DNA from: Variovorax beijingensis
GTDB taxonomy: Bacteria; Pseudomonadota; Gammaproteobacteria; Burkholderiales; Burkholderiaceae_C
Length of the DNA stretch: 64,000 nucleotides
Assembly (NCBI RefSeq): GCF_003951285.1
Contig: NZ_RXFQ01000003.1
Location: forward strand, 186,001 to 250,000
Direction of reading: 5' to 3'
In this document: positions 1 to 10,768 of the stretch, in pieces
How positions within the stretch are numbered: the first letter of the stretch is position 1
How the letters are laid out: each line of letters starts with the position of its first letter
Made by a program: the position numbers and the translations under genes
Notes under the pieces: model-generated
Seen by the model: only the letters and a program-made list of their open reading frames with translations
The model's database searches: none
What the model was told of the DNA's origin: nothing

Positions 1-1682
1 GGCTGCCGCAGGTAGCCGCGCGCGAGCCCATGCCCGCCGATGCACAGCTCGCCCACCAGGCCGCTCGGCAGCAGGTCCATCGAGGGGCTCAGCACGCGCA
101 GCACGGTGTCCTTGATGGGCCGCCCGATCGGTACCGAGCGCAGCTCGGCGGACAGCGCGGCTGGAATGCGGTGGGTGGCCGCGAAGGTGGTGCATTCGGT
201 CGGCCCGTAGCCGTTGCTGAGCGCAAGCGCCGGAAGCGCGGCCAGTGCGCGCCGCACGTGCGGCACCGAGAGCGCTTCGCCGCCGGTGATGAGATGCCGC
301 AGGCCCGAAAGGTGCGCCGGGTCGTCGTCGATCACCGCGTTGAACAGCGCCGCCGTGAGCCAGGCGGTGTGCACCTGGTGGCGCGCGATGGTGCGGGCCA
401 GGCCGGTGCCCGTAGGCACGCGCTCGCCATGCACCACGCAGCAGCCGCCGTTGAGCAGCGGTCCCCAGATCTCGAAGGTGGCGGCATCGAAGGCCAGCGG
501 CGCGGCATGCAGTACGCCGCGGCCCGGCGCCAGATCCGCATAGTCGACGCCGACGGCCAGGCGCAGGATCGCGCGGTGGCAGATCTCGATGCCCTTGGGC
601 GTGCCCGTGGAGCCCGAGGTGTACATCACGTACGCCACCGATTCGCCGTCGATGGCGGGAGCGCTCCAGGGCGCGGGTTCGGTGTCCTCGGCTTCGTCGA
701 GCAGCAGCAGCGCACGGGAAGCGGGCACCAGGTGGCGCAGCGCCGAGGTGCTGACCACCCGTTGCGCGTCCGCCTGCTCGAGCATGAAGGCGATGCGCTC
801 GGGCGGGAAATCCGTCGGCACCGGCACATAGGCCGCGCCCGCCTTGAGGATGCCCAGTTGCGCCACCACGGCCTCGATCGACCTGTCGAGCACCATCCCC
901 ACGTTGTCGCCCGCACGCACGCCCAGGTGCTGCAGGCGGTGCGCAAGCTGGCCGGACTGGCGCTCGAGTTCGCCGTAGCTCATCTGCGCATCGCCCTGCG
1001 CGAGCGCGATGGCGTCGGGCGTGGCCGCGGCTTGGCGGGCGAACATCCCCACCACGGTGAGGCTCCGGTCAAGGGAAGCGGGCGCCGTGTTCCATTCGGC
1101 GAGCTGGTGCTCGCGGTCGGCGAGGGGCAGGGTGCGGATCTCGCCGAGGGGGCAATCGGGCCGGTCGAGCAGATCGGCGGCGGTGTCGGCAATGGCCGTG
1201 AGCAGCTGCTGCACCGATGCCGCGTCCAGCAGGCTTGCTGCCGCACTGGCGTGAAGGCGCGGCGCGTCCGATGCGGTGGTGCTCAGCCAGAGAAGGAGAG
1301 GGGCCAGGGCGCTGTCGGCCCCGGGGTCGCCGCGCAGCCAGAGAACTTTCGGCGATGGCTCCGGAGAGTCTGCGGCTGCTGCCTGGCGCCGTTCCTGGTC
1401 GAGCGAGGCCAGCCAGGTGTGGGCCGATTGGGCCGGATCCGGCTGCTGTTCGCCGAGCCAGCGCGCCTGGAGCAGCAGCCACGCGGCCGCGAAGGGGGTG
1501 TCGGGCAGCTGGCCGGTGGCGCCGAGCCATTGCGTCCAGCGCTGCGTGCCCTGCTCCCCGAGTGCCACCGAGCCCTGGGCCCGTTCGTCCGGGCGATCCG
1601 AATCGGGGCGCGAAACGAACAGATCACCCAACGAAAGTCGGGGGGGCGCGGATTGCGCCGGATCGGCTAATTGAATTTTCAT
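1..1682 (-). CDS. Non-ribosomal peptide synthetase, N-terminal part (runs off the left edge)
   Basis: This is the first 560 codons of a peptide synthetase; the 3' end lies outside the window. Residues from about 234 form an adenylation domain: core A1 (MSYGEL), A2 (LKAGAAYVPVP), A3 (YTSGSTGTPKG, about 354-364), A4 (FDAATFEIW) and A5 (NGYGPTECT, near 486) are all readable. It should activate an amino acid as its adenylate in the cytoplasm for peptide or siderophore assembly. The ~200 residues before the A domain end like a condensation-adenylation linker (LADREHQLAEWN), but I see no HHxxxDG motif, so a condensation remnant is likely. ATG at 1682 has no clear ribosome-binding site. Product and substrate cannot be told from this fragment. 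Confidence 0.9.
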   Translation of the reverse strand, partial: MKIQLADPAQSAPPRLSLGDLFVSRPDSDRPDERAQGSVALGEQGTQRWTQWLGATGQLPDTPFAAAWLLLQARWLGEQQPDPAQSAHTWLASLDQERRQAAAADSPEPSPKVLWLRGDPGADSALAPLLLWLSTTASDAPRLHASAAASLLDAASVQQLLTAIADTAADLLDRPDCPLGEIRTLPLADREHQLAEWNTAPASLDRSLTVVGMFARQAAATPDAIALAQGDAQMSYGELERQSGQLAHRLQHLGVRAGDNVGMVLDRSIEAVVAQLGILKAGAAYVPVPTDFPPERIAFMLEQADAQRVVSTSALRHLVPASRALLLLDEAEDTEPAPWSAPAIDGESVAYVMYTSGSTGTPKGIEICHRAILRLAVGVDYADLAPGRGVLHAAPLAFDAATFEIWGPLLNGGCCVVHGERVPTGTGLARTIARHQVHTAWLTAALFNAVIDDDPAHLSGLRHLITGGEALSVPHVRRALAALPALALSNGYGPTECTTFAATHRIPAALSAELRSVPIGRPIKDTVLRVLSPSMDLLPSGLVGELCIGGHGLARGYLRQ

Positions 1683-1727
1683 AGAGAAAATAAAAAAAGT
1701 GATGCATGCAATGGGTGTGCGTTCAGA

Positions 1728-1747
1728 AATTGGCAATTAAGCCAATT
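1728..1747. promoter_or_regulatory. Perfect inverted repeat AATTGGC-N6-GCCAATT upstream of the NRPS gene
   Basis: Seven-base arms flank the AT-only spacer AATTAA, about 46-65 bases upstream of the synthetase ATG. The size and position suit a dimeric regulator site over the promoter. No adjacent regulator gene is present, so the binding protein is unknown. Confidence 0.35.
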
Positions 1748-2289
1748 AAATAGTTAGTACGTTAGTTTGTATTTCGGGGCAATCCTAGAGGCTTTGTCGG
1801 GCACGGTGTTGATCAAAGTTTGTCGGGTTACATTTCTGAATCGTTCGTTACATGTTCGTACTACCTCATATCGCTCGAATAGGGTAGCCAGCGGTCATTA
1901 GCACCGGCTTTCCTTGATTCGCCCGATCTGCGGGAGGGGCGTTTGCCAGGAAGGCATTGACCCAGGGAACTCACTGTAGGAATTGCGCTGCGGTCGCGCA
2001 TGAGCAATGCGCCCCCTCCGAAGGGAGACAAGCGCCCCCGATGGCACCGCTTGCGACCATGACAAAGCGCCTGCCGAAAACATGGCAAACCGCTGCTGCG
2101 CAAGCCGAATACATCTGCAAAATGGGGAGACGGGGTAGAGGCGAGACAGGGGAGTGCCGGCTGCCCGGCATTCCCTGCGCTGGATACCGCAGCGCGTCGG
2201 CCAGAGGCAGATTTGGCGGGCTGCGAAGCGCAATGGATGTAATCGCTACTCGCGCAGGGCAAGGTAGCTATTAATTGCCTTGGCTTTGG

Positions 2290-2309
2290 GTGAATATGAA
2301 GATATTCAC
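2290..2309. promoter_or_regulatory. Perfect inverted repeat GTGAATAT-GAAG-ATATTCAC
   Basis: Eight-base perfect arms separated by GAAG, about 235 bases upstream of the methyltransferase start. It is not followed by a T-run on either strand, so an operator is more likely than a terminator. Function unknown. Confidence 0.3.
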
Positions 2310-2543
2310 GGGGAGGACGCCGGAATTGTGTAACTCCGGGGTGGCCGGCCGACTCGTTGATTGACGGGATTCGGGCCGGGGATTTTGTGAATTTAATAAA
2401 TCAATCGAATTTGTGGCATTCTGATGGCAATTCGAAGCCTGAAGGTCCGCGGCAAATCCGAAAAGCGCCGGTTCTTGCCGAAAGTTCATCCGCGCGGCAC
2501 CCGGATCTTGGGGTTCGCATTCAGCCAAAGAGGAAACCAGCTC

Positions 2544-3317
2544 ATGCTTCCCAACCTGCTGCCCTTGCGTCATCGCGTCGAAGCCTATCGGCGCAAGTTC
2601 CTGGTCAACGAAACCGAGAACCTCTTCATGGGCTCGTTCGAGAGCTTTGCCGCCGCCGAGGCCGGCGCGCCGGAGTCGAAGGCCGTTGGCTACAGCAACG
2701 CCAAGGCGGCAGGCGAGCTCTACACCCACCAGATCTACTTCTACGACTACCCCGGCCTTTTCTGGCTCGGGAGATCGTTCGACGAGGGCATGCGGCGCGT
2801 GTTCGACCTCGGCGGCCATGTGGGCATCAAGTACTACGCATTCCGCCGCGTCCTGCCTTACCCCGACGGCCTGCGCTGGACGGTCTGCGACGTGCCCGGG
2901 GTGGTGCAATCAGGGAAGGAACTGGCCGTGCAGCGCGACGCCACCGCGCAGCTGGACTTCACCACCGACTACCAGGACGCGAGCGGCTGCGACGTGCTCT
3001 ATGCCTCGGGCAGCCTGCAGTATTTGCCGCAGCGCATCGCCGAGATTCTTGCAACGCTCGCCGTGAAGCCGAAGCGCATCGTGCTGAACACGACGGCCGT
3101 GCACCCCGAACGCACCATCTACACGATCAACAGTATTGGCATCGCGTTCTGCCCCTACCGCATCCAGCATGTCGAGGAACTGTGGGCCGAGCTCAGGGAC
3201 GCCGGCTACAAGCGCCGCGATGCCTGGCGCAACGAAGGCAAGCCCATCGAGGTGCCGTTCGTCGAGGGCGGCGACAAGCCCTACTACGCGGGCTGCTGCT
3301 TCGATCTGGCGGGATAG
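2544..3317 (+). CDS. Putative SAM-dependent methyltransferase, TIGR04325-like
   Basis: Predicted cytoplasmic protein of 257 residues. The glycine-rich stretch VFDLGGHVGIKYYAFRR and the later VLYASGSLQYLP resemble SAM-binding motif I and the post-II region of the TIGR04325 methyltransferase family, often found in surface polysaccharide and natural-product loci. The in-frame ORF can be extended to 2424, but the ATG at 2544 is preceded by AGAGGAAAC at good spacing and begins the conserved part, so I chose it. The gene faces away from the synthetase; shared function is possible but not shown. The acceptor substrate is unknown. Confidence 0.75.
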   Translation: MLPNLLPLRHRVEAYRRKFLVNETENLFMGSFESFAAAEAGAPESKAVGYSNAKAAGELYTHQIYFYDYPGLFWLGRSFDEGMRRVFDLGGHVGIKYYAFRRVLPYPDGLRWTVCDVPGVVQSGKELAVQRDATAQLDFTTDYQDASGCDVLYASGSLQYLPQRIAEILATLAVKPKRIVLNTTAVHPERTIYTINSIGIAFCPYRIQHVEELWAELRDAGYKRRDAWRNEGKPIEVPFVEGGDKPYYAGCCFDLAG

Positions 3318-3319
3318 TG

Positions 3320-3333
3320 GGTACCTAGGTACC
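3320..3333. repeat. Perfect 14-bp palindrome GGTACCTAGGTACC
   Basis: It begins three bases after the methyltransferase stop codon. There is no following T-run, so it is not a standard terminator. Confidence 0.3.
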
Positions 3334-3540
3334 ATCTGGCACTCGGCCCCGTGGTTGCGCCAGCCTCGGGCGGCCCGAATTCCCAGCCCTTCGTCAGGAG
3401 GGTTTTCCTGTTTCAAGTTGGCGTCTTTGCTACATCGTGGCTGGCTTGCGTCCGACAAGCCGACGCGGCAGGGAAATACTTTTTTCGAATCTCACGCCAA
3501 GGAACATTTGCGGCAACAACTACGTGATCGAGGGATCCGC

Positions 3541-3798
3541 ATGCCCCTGACTTTCCTGATGAGCCTTCAACACGCCTCGCTGCCCAAGAGAGTGGTGATT
3601 CCCGAAGACGTTCGGCACGTGTCGATCCTCAAGGCAACGGGTCTGATCGAAGCAGAAATAGCCCCGGCGCTGGACGGCTCCGGCAAATACAAGAACGCAC
3701 GCAACGCCACCGTGACGCGCATCACCAAGGAGGGTATGGCCGAGATCAACAGGATGCGGACGGAGGAGAGCCGGTCGAAGCTTGCGCGGCGGCTGTGA
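3541..3798 (+). CDS. Hypothetical protein, 85 aa
   Basis: Not recognised. The encoded protein is basic at its C-terminus (EESRSKLARRL), has a central GSGKYKNARNATVTRITKEG stretch that looks like beta strands, and has no signal peptide or membrane segment. The frame is open much further upstream (to 3136) inside the methyltransferase gene. GAGGGAT sits 5-11 bases before the ATG at 3541, which I take as the start; ATG at 3559 is an alternative. It precedes, on the opposite strand, the tRNA-Gly gene. Codon use is ordinary for the window, which supports coding. Confidence 0.55.
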   Translation: MPLTFLMSLQHASLPKRVVIPEDVRHVSILKATGLIEAEIAPALDGSGKYKNARNATVTRITKEGMAEINRMRTEESRSKLARRL

Positions 3799-4429
3799 GC
3801 GGCGTGCAGGCCGCGCAGGGGTGCGGGGCTTGTGGAGCGGGTGAAGGGAATCGAACCCTCGTATGAAGCTTGGGAAGCTGCCGTTCTACCATTGAACTAC
3901 ACCCGCAGCAGGCGCGGATTCTACCGTCAGTCCGGATGCCCGAACCGGACGCCAATGCAGCGGCCGCACGCGGCAACGGCCGCCGAAAGCTAGCTTCGAA
4001 AAACCGAAGGCTCATCCTGCCCCCTTGCCGCTGCAAGGCACTTGCCGCTTCGCGGGAGCGCTGCTCCAGTTCCTTCCACAGCCGCAGGTACGCGACGGTG
4101 GCGGGCACAAGCTCCGGCGCAACGGGGACGAGGGTGGTGCCCATATCGATCTCGTCCGCATGCGCGGACTGTTCCTCGGCCCAGACCGGCTCGGGCAGCA
4201 CGTCCCCGGCATGGGCCTCTTCGCCGATGCCGGCGGCAAACCAGCGGTAGGTGTTCCTGCGTTTGCCGACGCGGCCCGTGGTTCGCACGAACAGGTAGCC
4301 TGCTGTCGCGTTTCCCGATTCATCGACCGGTATGCCGGCTGCCCGAAGCGCCTCGACCCTCTCGTCGACGCTCAAGTAGAAGGACAACTGCAACGTGACT
4401 GTTGCGTTGTGAATGACCTGATGGACCAT
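3746..4429 (-). CDS. Hypothetical protein whose reading frame runs through tRNA-Gly
   Basis: Not recognised. From the ATG at 4429 (GGAG two bases upstream, rather close) the frame encodes a believable ~140-residue protein: an N-terminal strand-rich part (TVTLQLSFYLSVDERVEALR), a Gly/Arg-rich middle, and a C-terminal helix (VAYLRLWKELEQRSREAASAL). No stop follows. The frame continues through non-conserved-looking sequence and straight across the tRNA-Gly gene on the same strand, ending at 3746. The translated tRNA part is surely not functional protein. Either the true stop was lost or the 3' end is mis-predicted. It may be co-transcribed with the ferritin-like gene upstream, whose stop is about 130 bases away. 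Confidence 0.45.
   Translation of the reverse strand: MVHQVIHNATVTLQLSFYLSVDERVEALRAAGIPVDESGNATAGYLFVRTTGRVGKRRNTYRWFAAGIGEEAHAGDVLPEPVWAEEQSAHADEIDMGTTLVPVAPELVPATVAYLRLWKELEQRSREAASALQRQGGRMSLRFFEASFRRPLPRAAAALASGSGIRTDGRIRACCGCSSMVERQLPKLHTRVRFPSPAPQAPHPCAACTPLTAAAQASTGSPPSASC
3833..3906 (-). tRNA. tRNA-Gly (anticodon CCC)
   Basis: Read on the minus strand, 74 nt including an encoded CCA. The acceptor stem GCGGGTG pairs with CACCCGC. D-arm (GTTC...GAAC), anticodon loop TTCCCAA and T-arm with GGTTCGATTCC are all present. The loop gives anticodon CCC, reading GGG, and the sequence closely follows the E. coli tRNA-Gly(CCC) pattern. One mismatch (C-T) lies in the anticodon stem. Confidence 0.95.
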
Positions 4430-4530
4430 TTCTCCGCTCACATTGGTGGATTGGCAAAGGGCGAAGCTTCCCTTTCCCGGCCCCGCAAGTGAAGACATGA
4501 AGGAGTTCAAAAGTGTGAATTTCTCCGCGA

Positions 4531-4550
4531 ATTGCAAAAAAGTTTGCAAT
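4531..4550. promoter_or_regulatory. Perfect inverted repeat ATTGCAAA-N4-TTTGCAAT
   Basis: Eight-base perfect arms lie just downstream of the ferritin-like gene's stop and upstream of the hypothetical gene on the minus strand. A short AT-rich hairpin or an operator are both possible. No proper T-tail follows the stem. Confidence 0.3.
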
Positions 4551-4560
4551 CCCGAACCCG

Positions 4561-5382
4561 TCAGCGCAGGAAGAGGTGCTCCATGAACTGCCTGATGGGG
4601 TACTGCACCACGGCCTGCACGCCGGCCGGCAGTTCCAGCGGCCGCATCAGCATCTTGAGCGTGGCGCCCGGGCTCAGGTGGGTGCGCACGGTGCTGTTCA
4701 TGCGTGCGCTCAGCTGCTGGATGTAGGCGGTGTCGGCGGCCCGCTCGGGGGTGCGGGCGCGCACCACGTGGCGGATGGCGCAGTCGGCGTCCTCGCTCTT
4801 GAGTTCCAGCGTGCGCCGGCCGATGGTGCCCAGCACGCGGAAGCGGCCCAGCCCTTCCTCTTGCCGGTAGCGGCGAAAAAAGCGGTAGAAGTGCTTGTAG
4901 TGGCTGACCTCGTCGGCCGCGATGCGGCTCGCCAGGTCGCGCAGCACCGGTTCGGCCGTGCTGCGCGCCAGCGCCCGGTAGTAGCTGGCGGTGCCGGTCT
5001 CGATGACACAGCGCGCGGTCAGCTCGAGCCCGCGCGTCGGCGCGAGCAGCTCCACCTTGCAGTAGGTGGCGTATTCCTCCAGGAAGCCGCGGTAGGCGCC
5101 TTCCCAGTCGAATTCGGGCCAGACGTGGGACACGTAGGCGCGCAACGCCCTGCCATGCTGCAGTTCCTCGGCTTCCCATCGGTCGGTGAGCCAGGCGGTG
5201 ACCTCGTCGTCGCCGCGGAAGAAGTCGACCAGGTTCTGGGTGTACAGGTCGGAGCCGCTTTCGATGAATGAGGCGCAGGCCACGAGGTAGAAGAGATTTT
5301 CGTCCCGGCGGACCTCCGCCCGCGCGATGCGGGAGAAATCCAGGTCCTCGATCTTCCAGTGTGCCGCCTCTTGGCCTGCCAT
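4561..5382 (-). CDS. Ferritin-like diiron-domain protein
   Basis: Protein of 273 residues, almost entirely helical, no signal peptide. Two motifs typical of four-helix-bundle diiron proteins are visible: EAEELQH around residue 80 and AADEVSHYKHFYRFF about 80 residues later, each giving Glu plus His ligands. The overall shape resembles the ferritin-like/acyl-ACP-desaturase fold group; the reaction is unknown. I chose ATG at 5382 because AAGGAG lies just upstream; the frame extends to 5469 without an RBS. It is divergent from alaS. Confidence 0.75.
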   Translation of the reverse strand: MAGQEAAHWKIEDLDFSRIARAEVRRDENLFYLVACASFIESGSDLYTQNLVDFFRGDDEVTAWLTDRWEAEELQHGRALRAYVSHVWPEFDWEGAYRGFLEEYATYCKVELLAPTRGLELTARCVIETGTASYYRALARSTAEPVLRDLASRIAADEVSHYKHFYRFFRRYRQEEGLGRFRVLGTIGRRTLELKSEDADCAIRHVVRARTPERAADTAYIQQLSARMNSTVRTHLSPGATLKMLMRPLELPAGVQAVVQYPIRQFMEHLFLR

Positions 5383-5504
5383 GCATGCTCCTTGATTCAC
5401 GTTGAAATGAATGGGACGAAGCCGGGCGCATTTGGTTCTGCGCGCTAATTCCCATATTAGCTTTGGCACCGCTCCCGCCGGGCGCGCGGCCCGGTAGCCA
5501 AACC

Positions 5505-5510
5505 TATAAT
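5505..5510 (+). promoter_or_regulatory. Likely -10 box (TATAAT) of the alaS promoter
   Basis: A consensus TATAAT lies 104 bases before the alaS ATG in the divergent spacer. A good -35 box at 17-base spacing is not visible, so the exact promoter is uncertain. Confidence 0.4.
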
Positions 5511-5613
5511 CGATTGTTCAAGCAAATCAAGCAGTCAGGTCGGTTCGCCGCAGTGGTTTCGACGAGAGGGTCGCCATCGCCAGGCCGCCCTCGACAGAAG
5601 ACGAAATCCAAAG

Positions 5614-8237
<2,624 letters not shown>

Positions 8238-8238
<1 letters not shown>

Positions 8239-9269
8239 TGGCCCGAGCCGAGGTGCCCGACCGGCCTCCCGGCGAAGTGCTGGTGATGGGGGCGGGCACC
8301 ATCGGCTGCTTCGTGGGCGGCAGCCTGGCGGCGGCCGGTGTGCCGGTGACTTTCGTCGGCCGCCCGCGCGTGCTGCAGGGCCTTGCGGAGCACGGCCTGG
8401 CGCTCAGCGACCTGGAAGGCGGCATGCATCGCCTGCCGGCCGCGAGCCTTCGGCTGAGCGAACAGGTGCCCGTCGGCGCGATGCCAGCCCTGGTGCTGCT
8501 GTGCGTGAAGAGCGGTGCCACAGCCGCCGCCGCCGCCGAGCTCGCCTTTGCGCTGCCCGCGGGCACGCTGGTCCTCTCGCTGCAGAACGGCATTTCAAAT
8601 TGCGCCGCGGCGTCGCGCGTGGGGCCCACGCTCCAGGTGCTGCCGGGCATGGTGCCCTACAACGTGGCCGAGATTGGGCCCGGTGCCTTCCACCGCGGAA
8701 CGGCCGGCCGGCTGGCGGCGCAGGACGATGCGGCGCTGCGGCCCTGGCTGCCGGTCTTCGCGCGGGCCGGCGTGCCGCTCGACCTTTTCCCTGACCTGCT
8801 GCCCGTGCAATGGGGCAAGCTGCTGCTCAACCTCAACAACCCGGTCAATGCGCTCTCGGGGCTGCCGCTGCGCGACGAGCTGCTGCAGCGCGGCTACCGG
8901 CGCTGCTTTGCGGCGCTGATCGACGAGGCGCTCGGCGTGCTGGGCAGTGCCGGCATCGCGCCCGCGCAGGTGGCCGCGGTGCCGGCGCAGCGGCTGTCGG
9001 CCGTGCTGCGGCTGCCCGACTGGCTGTTTCGCCTCGTCGCGGCGCGCATGCTGCGCATCGATGCCAAGGCCCGCTCGAGCATGGCCGACGACCTGGCGCT
9101 CGGGCGGCGCACCGAGATCGATGCGCTCAGCGGCGAAGTCGTGCGGCTCGCGCAGGACCAGGACCTGGAGGCGCCGCGCAACGCAAGGATGTTCGCGCTG
9201 CTCGAGGAGTGGCCCGCGCAGCCCCGGCGCTGGACGGCACGGCAATTGCAAGACGCGCTGGGCCTGTAG
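8238..9269 (+). CDS. 2-dehydropantoate 2-reductase (ketopantoate reductase)-like
   Basis: Cytoplasmic NADPH-dependent reductase of 343 residues. The N-terminal Rossmann motif (VLVMGAGTIGCFVGGSLAAAG), the LCVKSGAT and LSLQNGISN stretches, and the C-terminal helical domain with WGKLLLNLNNPVNALSG (Lys and Asn of the active site) match the ApbA/PanE family. PanE reduces ketopantoate to pantoate for pantothenate and CoA synthesis; many bacteria carry paralogues acting on other 2-keto acids, so the gene symbol is withheld. ATG overlaps the alaS stop by one base, implying translational coupling. Confidence 0.85.
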
Positions 9270-9326
9270 CGCGGACGCTGTACCCTCTCGGGCCATGGGG
9301 CGTGTGGCTTTCAAGGGGGTGTTCTC

Positions 9327-10583
9327 ATGCAGGTTCTGATCCTCGGCAGCGGTGTCATCGGCACCTCGGTGGCGTACTACCTGGCGCGTGCCGGCCACGA
9401 CGTGACGGTGCTCGAGCGCCAGCCCGCGCCCGCGCTCGAAACGAGCTTCGGCAACGCGGGCGAGGTGTCGCCGGGATATTCCGCGCCCTGGGCCGGGCCC
9501 GGCGTGCCGATCAAGGCCATCAAGTGGATGCTCATGCAGCACAGCCCGCTGGTGATCAAGCCCATGCTCGATCCGGCCATGTGGCGCTGGGGCCTGTCGA
9601 TGCTGTGCAATTGCACCCAGGCGCGCTATGAACTCAACAAGGGCCGCATGGTCCGGCTTGCCGAATACAGCCGCGACTGCCTGAAGGCGCTGCGCGCCGA
9701 CACCGGCATACGCTACGACGAGCGTGCGCTCGGCACCCTGCAGCTTTTCCGGACCCAGAAGCAGCTCGACGGCATCGCCAAGGACGTGGAAGTGCTCGAG
9801 GCCTCCGGCGTGCCCTACCAGGTGCTCGACCGCGAAGGCTGCGTGCAGTACGAGCCGGCGCTCGCGGCCGTCAGGAACAAGTTCGTCGGCGGGCTGCGCC
9901 TGCCGGGCGACGAGACCGGCGACTGCTTCAAGTTCACGCAGGCGCTGGCCGTGCTGGCCGAGGCGGCCGGCGCGAAGTTCCGCTTCGGCGTGGCCATCCA
10001 GGCCATCGAGCACGATGCCGGCGGCGTCACGGCCGTGAGCACCGATGCCGGCCGCTTCACGGCAGACCGCTACGTGGTGGCGCTCGGCAGCTACTCGCCG
10101 GCCATGGTCAGGCCGCTGGGCATCGACCTGCCGGTGTACCCGGTCAAGGGCTTCTCGATCACCGTGCCCATCTCCGACGCCAGCGGCGCGCCCGAATCCA
10201 CCGTGATGGACGAGACCTTCAAGGTGGCCGTCACGCGCCTTGGCGAGCGCATCCGCGTGGGCGGCACCGCGCAGCTCTCGGGCTTCGACCTGCGGCTCGA
10301 TGCAAAGCGGCGCGACACGCTCGAGCATGTCGTGACCGATCTCTTTCCGAAGGGCGGCGACGTGCGCGACGCCTCCTTCTGGACCGGCCTGCGCCCCATG
10401 ACGCCCGACGGCACCCCGGTGATCGGCGCCACGCGCATTCCCAACCTGCTGCTGAGCACCGGCCACGGCACGCTCGGCTGGACCATGGCGGCCGGCACCG
10501 GCCGCGTGATGGCCGACCTGATCGATGGCCGAAGCCCCGCCATCGACATGGAAGGGCTGACGGTGGCGCGCTACGGCGCGTGA
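9327..10583 (+). CDS. dadA: D-amino acid dehydrogenase, small subunit type
   Basis: Membrane-associated flavoenzyme of 418 residues that oxidises D-amino acids (typically D-alanine) to 2-oxo acids, passing electrons to the respiratory chain. The start is a textbook FAD motif ([29 protein letters not shown]), followed by the DadA signature [20 protein letters not shown]. The C-terminal FAD part reads [17 protein letters not shown]...[24 protein letters not shown] precedes the ATG. No racemase gene is adjacent. A GC-rich hairpin (GCCGCC-N5-GGCGGC) lies about 35 bases after the stop but lacks a T-run. Confidence 0.9.
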   Translation: MQVLILGSGVIGTSVAYYLARAGHDVTVLERQPAPALETSFGNAGEVSPGYSAPWAGPGVPIKAIKWMLMQHSPLVIKPMLDPAMWRWGLSMLCNCTQARYELNKGRMVRLAEYSRDCLKALRADTGIRYDERALGTLQLFRTQKQLDGIAKDVEVLEASGVPYQVLDREGCVQYEPALAAVRNKFVGGLRLPGDETGDCFKFTQALAVLAEAAGAKFRFGVAIQAIEHDAGGVTAVSTDAGRFTADRYVVALGSYSPAMVRPLGIDLPVYPVKGFSITVPISDASGAPESTVMDETFKVAVTRLGERIRVGGTAQLSGFDLRLDAKRRDTLEHVVTDLFPKGGDVRDASFWTGLRPMTPDGTPVIGATRIPNLLLSTGHGTLGWTMAAGTGRVMADLIDGRSPAIDMEGLTVARYGA

Positions 10584-10652
10584 GCCGAGCAGCCGGACAA
10601 CCTGCCTGAGAACCACCGCCGCCCGTACGGCGGCCTGCGGCTGCGCGCGCCG

Positions 10653-10676
10653 AATCTAAGGGTTTGTACTTAGATT
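10653..10676. promoter_or_regulatory. Perfect inverted repeat AATCTAAG-N8-CTTAGATT
   Basis: Eight-base perfect arms with an eight-base spacer lie in the promoter region of the catabolic island, about 95 bases before the first gene. It is probably a regulator site; no T-run follows. Confidence 0.4.
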
Positions 10677-10728
10677 GACGAAGCCATTCGTACTCGGTAT
10701 TCTTCGTTTCGTTCCATTAATAAATCAT

Positions 10729-10746
10729 TGTTTCATTAGTGAAACA
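10729..10746. promoter_or_regulatory. Putative operator TGTTTCA-TTAG-TGAAACA
   Basis: A perfect palindrome with seven-base arms lies 23-40 bases before the first ATG of the catabolic island, overlapping where the start of transcription would be expected. An IclR-family regulator is encoded inside the same operon (14090-14926), and dyads of this size suit that family, so autoregulation through this site is a reasonable inference. Confidence 0.5.
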
Positions 10747-10768
10747 AACAGATCCACCCACGAACGCC

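Larger units (their letters stand above)
1683..2543. other. Long AT-richer intergenic region between NRPS and methyltransferase
   Basis: About 860 bases with clearly lower GC than the surroundings. They separate the leftward synthetase gene from the rightward methyltransferase gene and must hold both promoters. Open frames on both strands (for example 1957-2274 and 1861-2262) lack ribosome-binding sites and have unnatural composition, so I do not call them genes. Two perfect inverted repeats are annotated separately. Confidence 0.6.

Noticed and set aside
30..1670. A 546-codon plus-strand frame opposite the NRPS
   Set aside because: The minus strand has all adenylation-domain core motifs in order; the plus frame is Arg/Gly/Ala-rich noise.
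1861..2274. Overlapping frames on both strands in the NRPS-methyltransferase spacer
   Set aside because: No RBS, no recognisable domain, and odd amino-acid composition. Non-coding is the simpler reading.
10584..10650. GC hairpin after dadA as a rho-independent terminator
   Set aside because: The stem GCCGCC/GGCGGC is not followed by a T-run, so termination there is unsupported.
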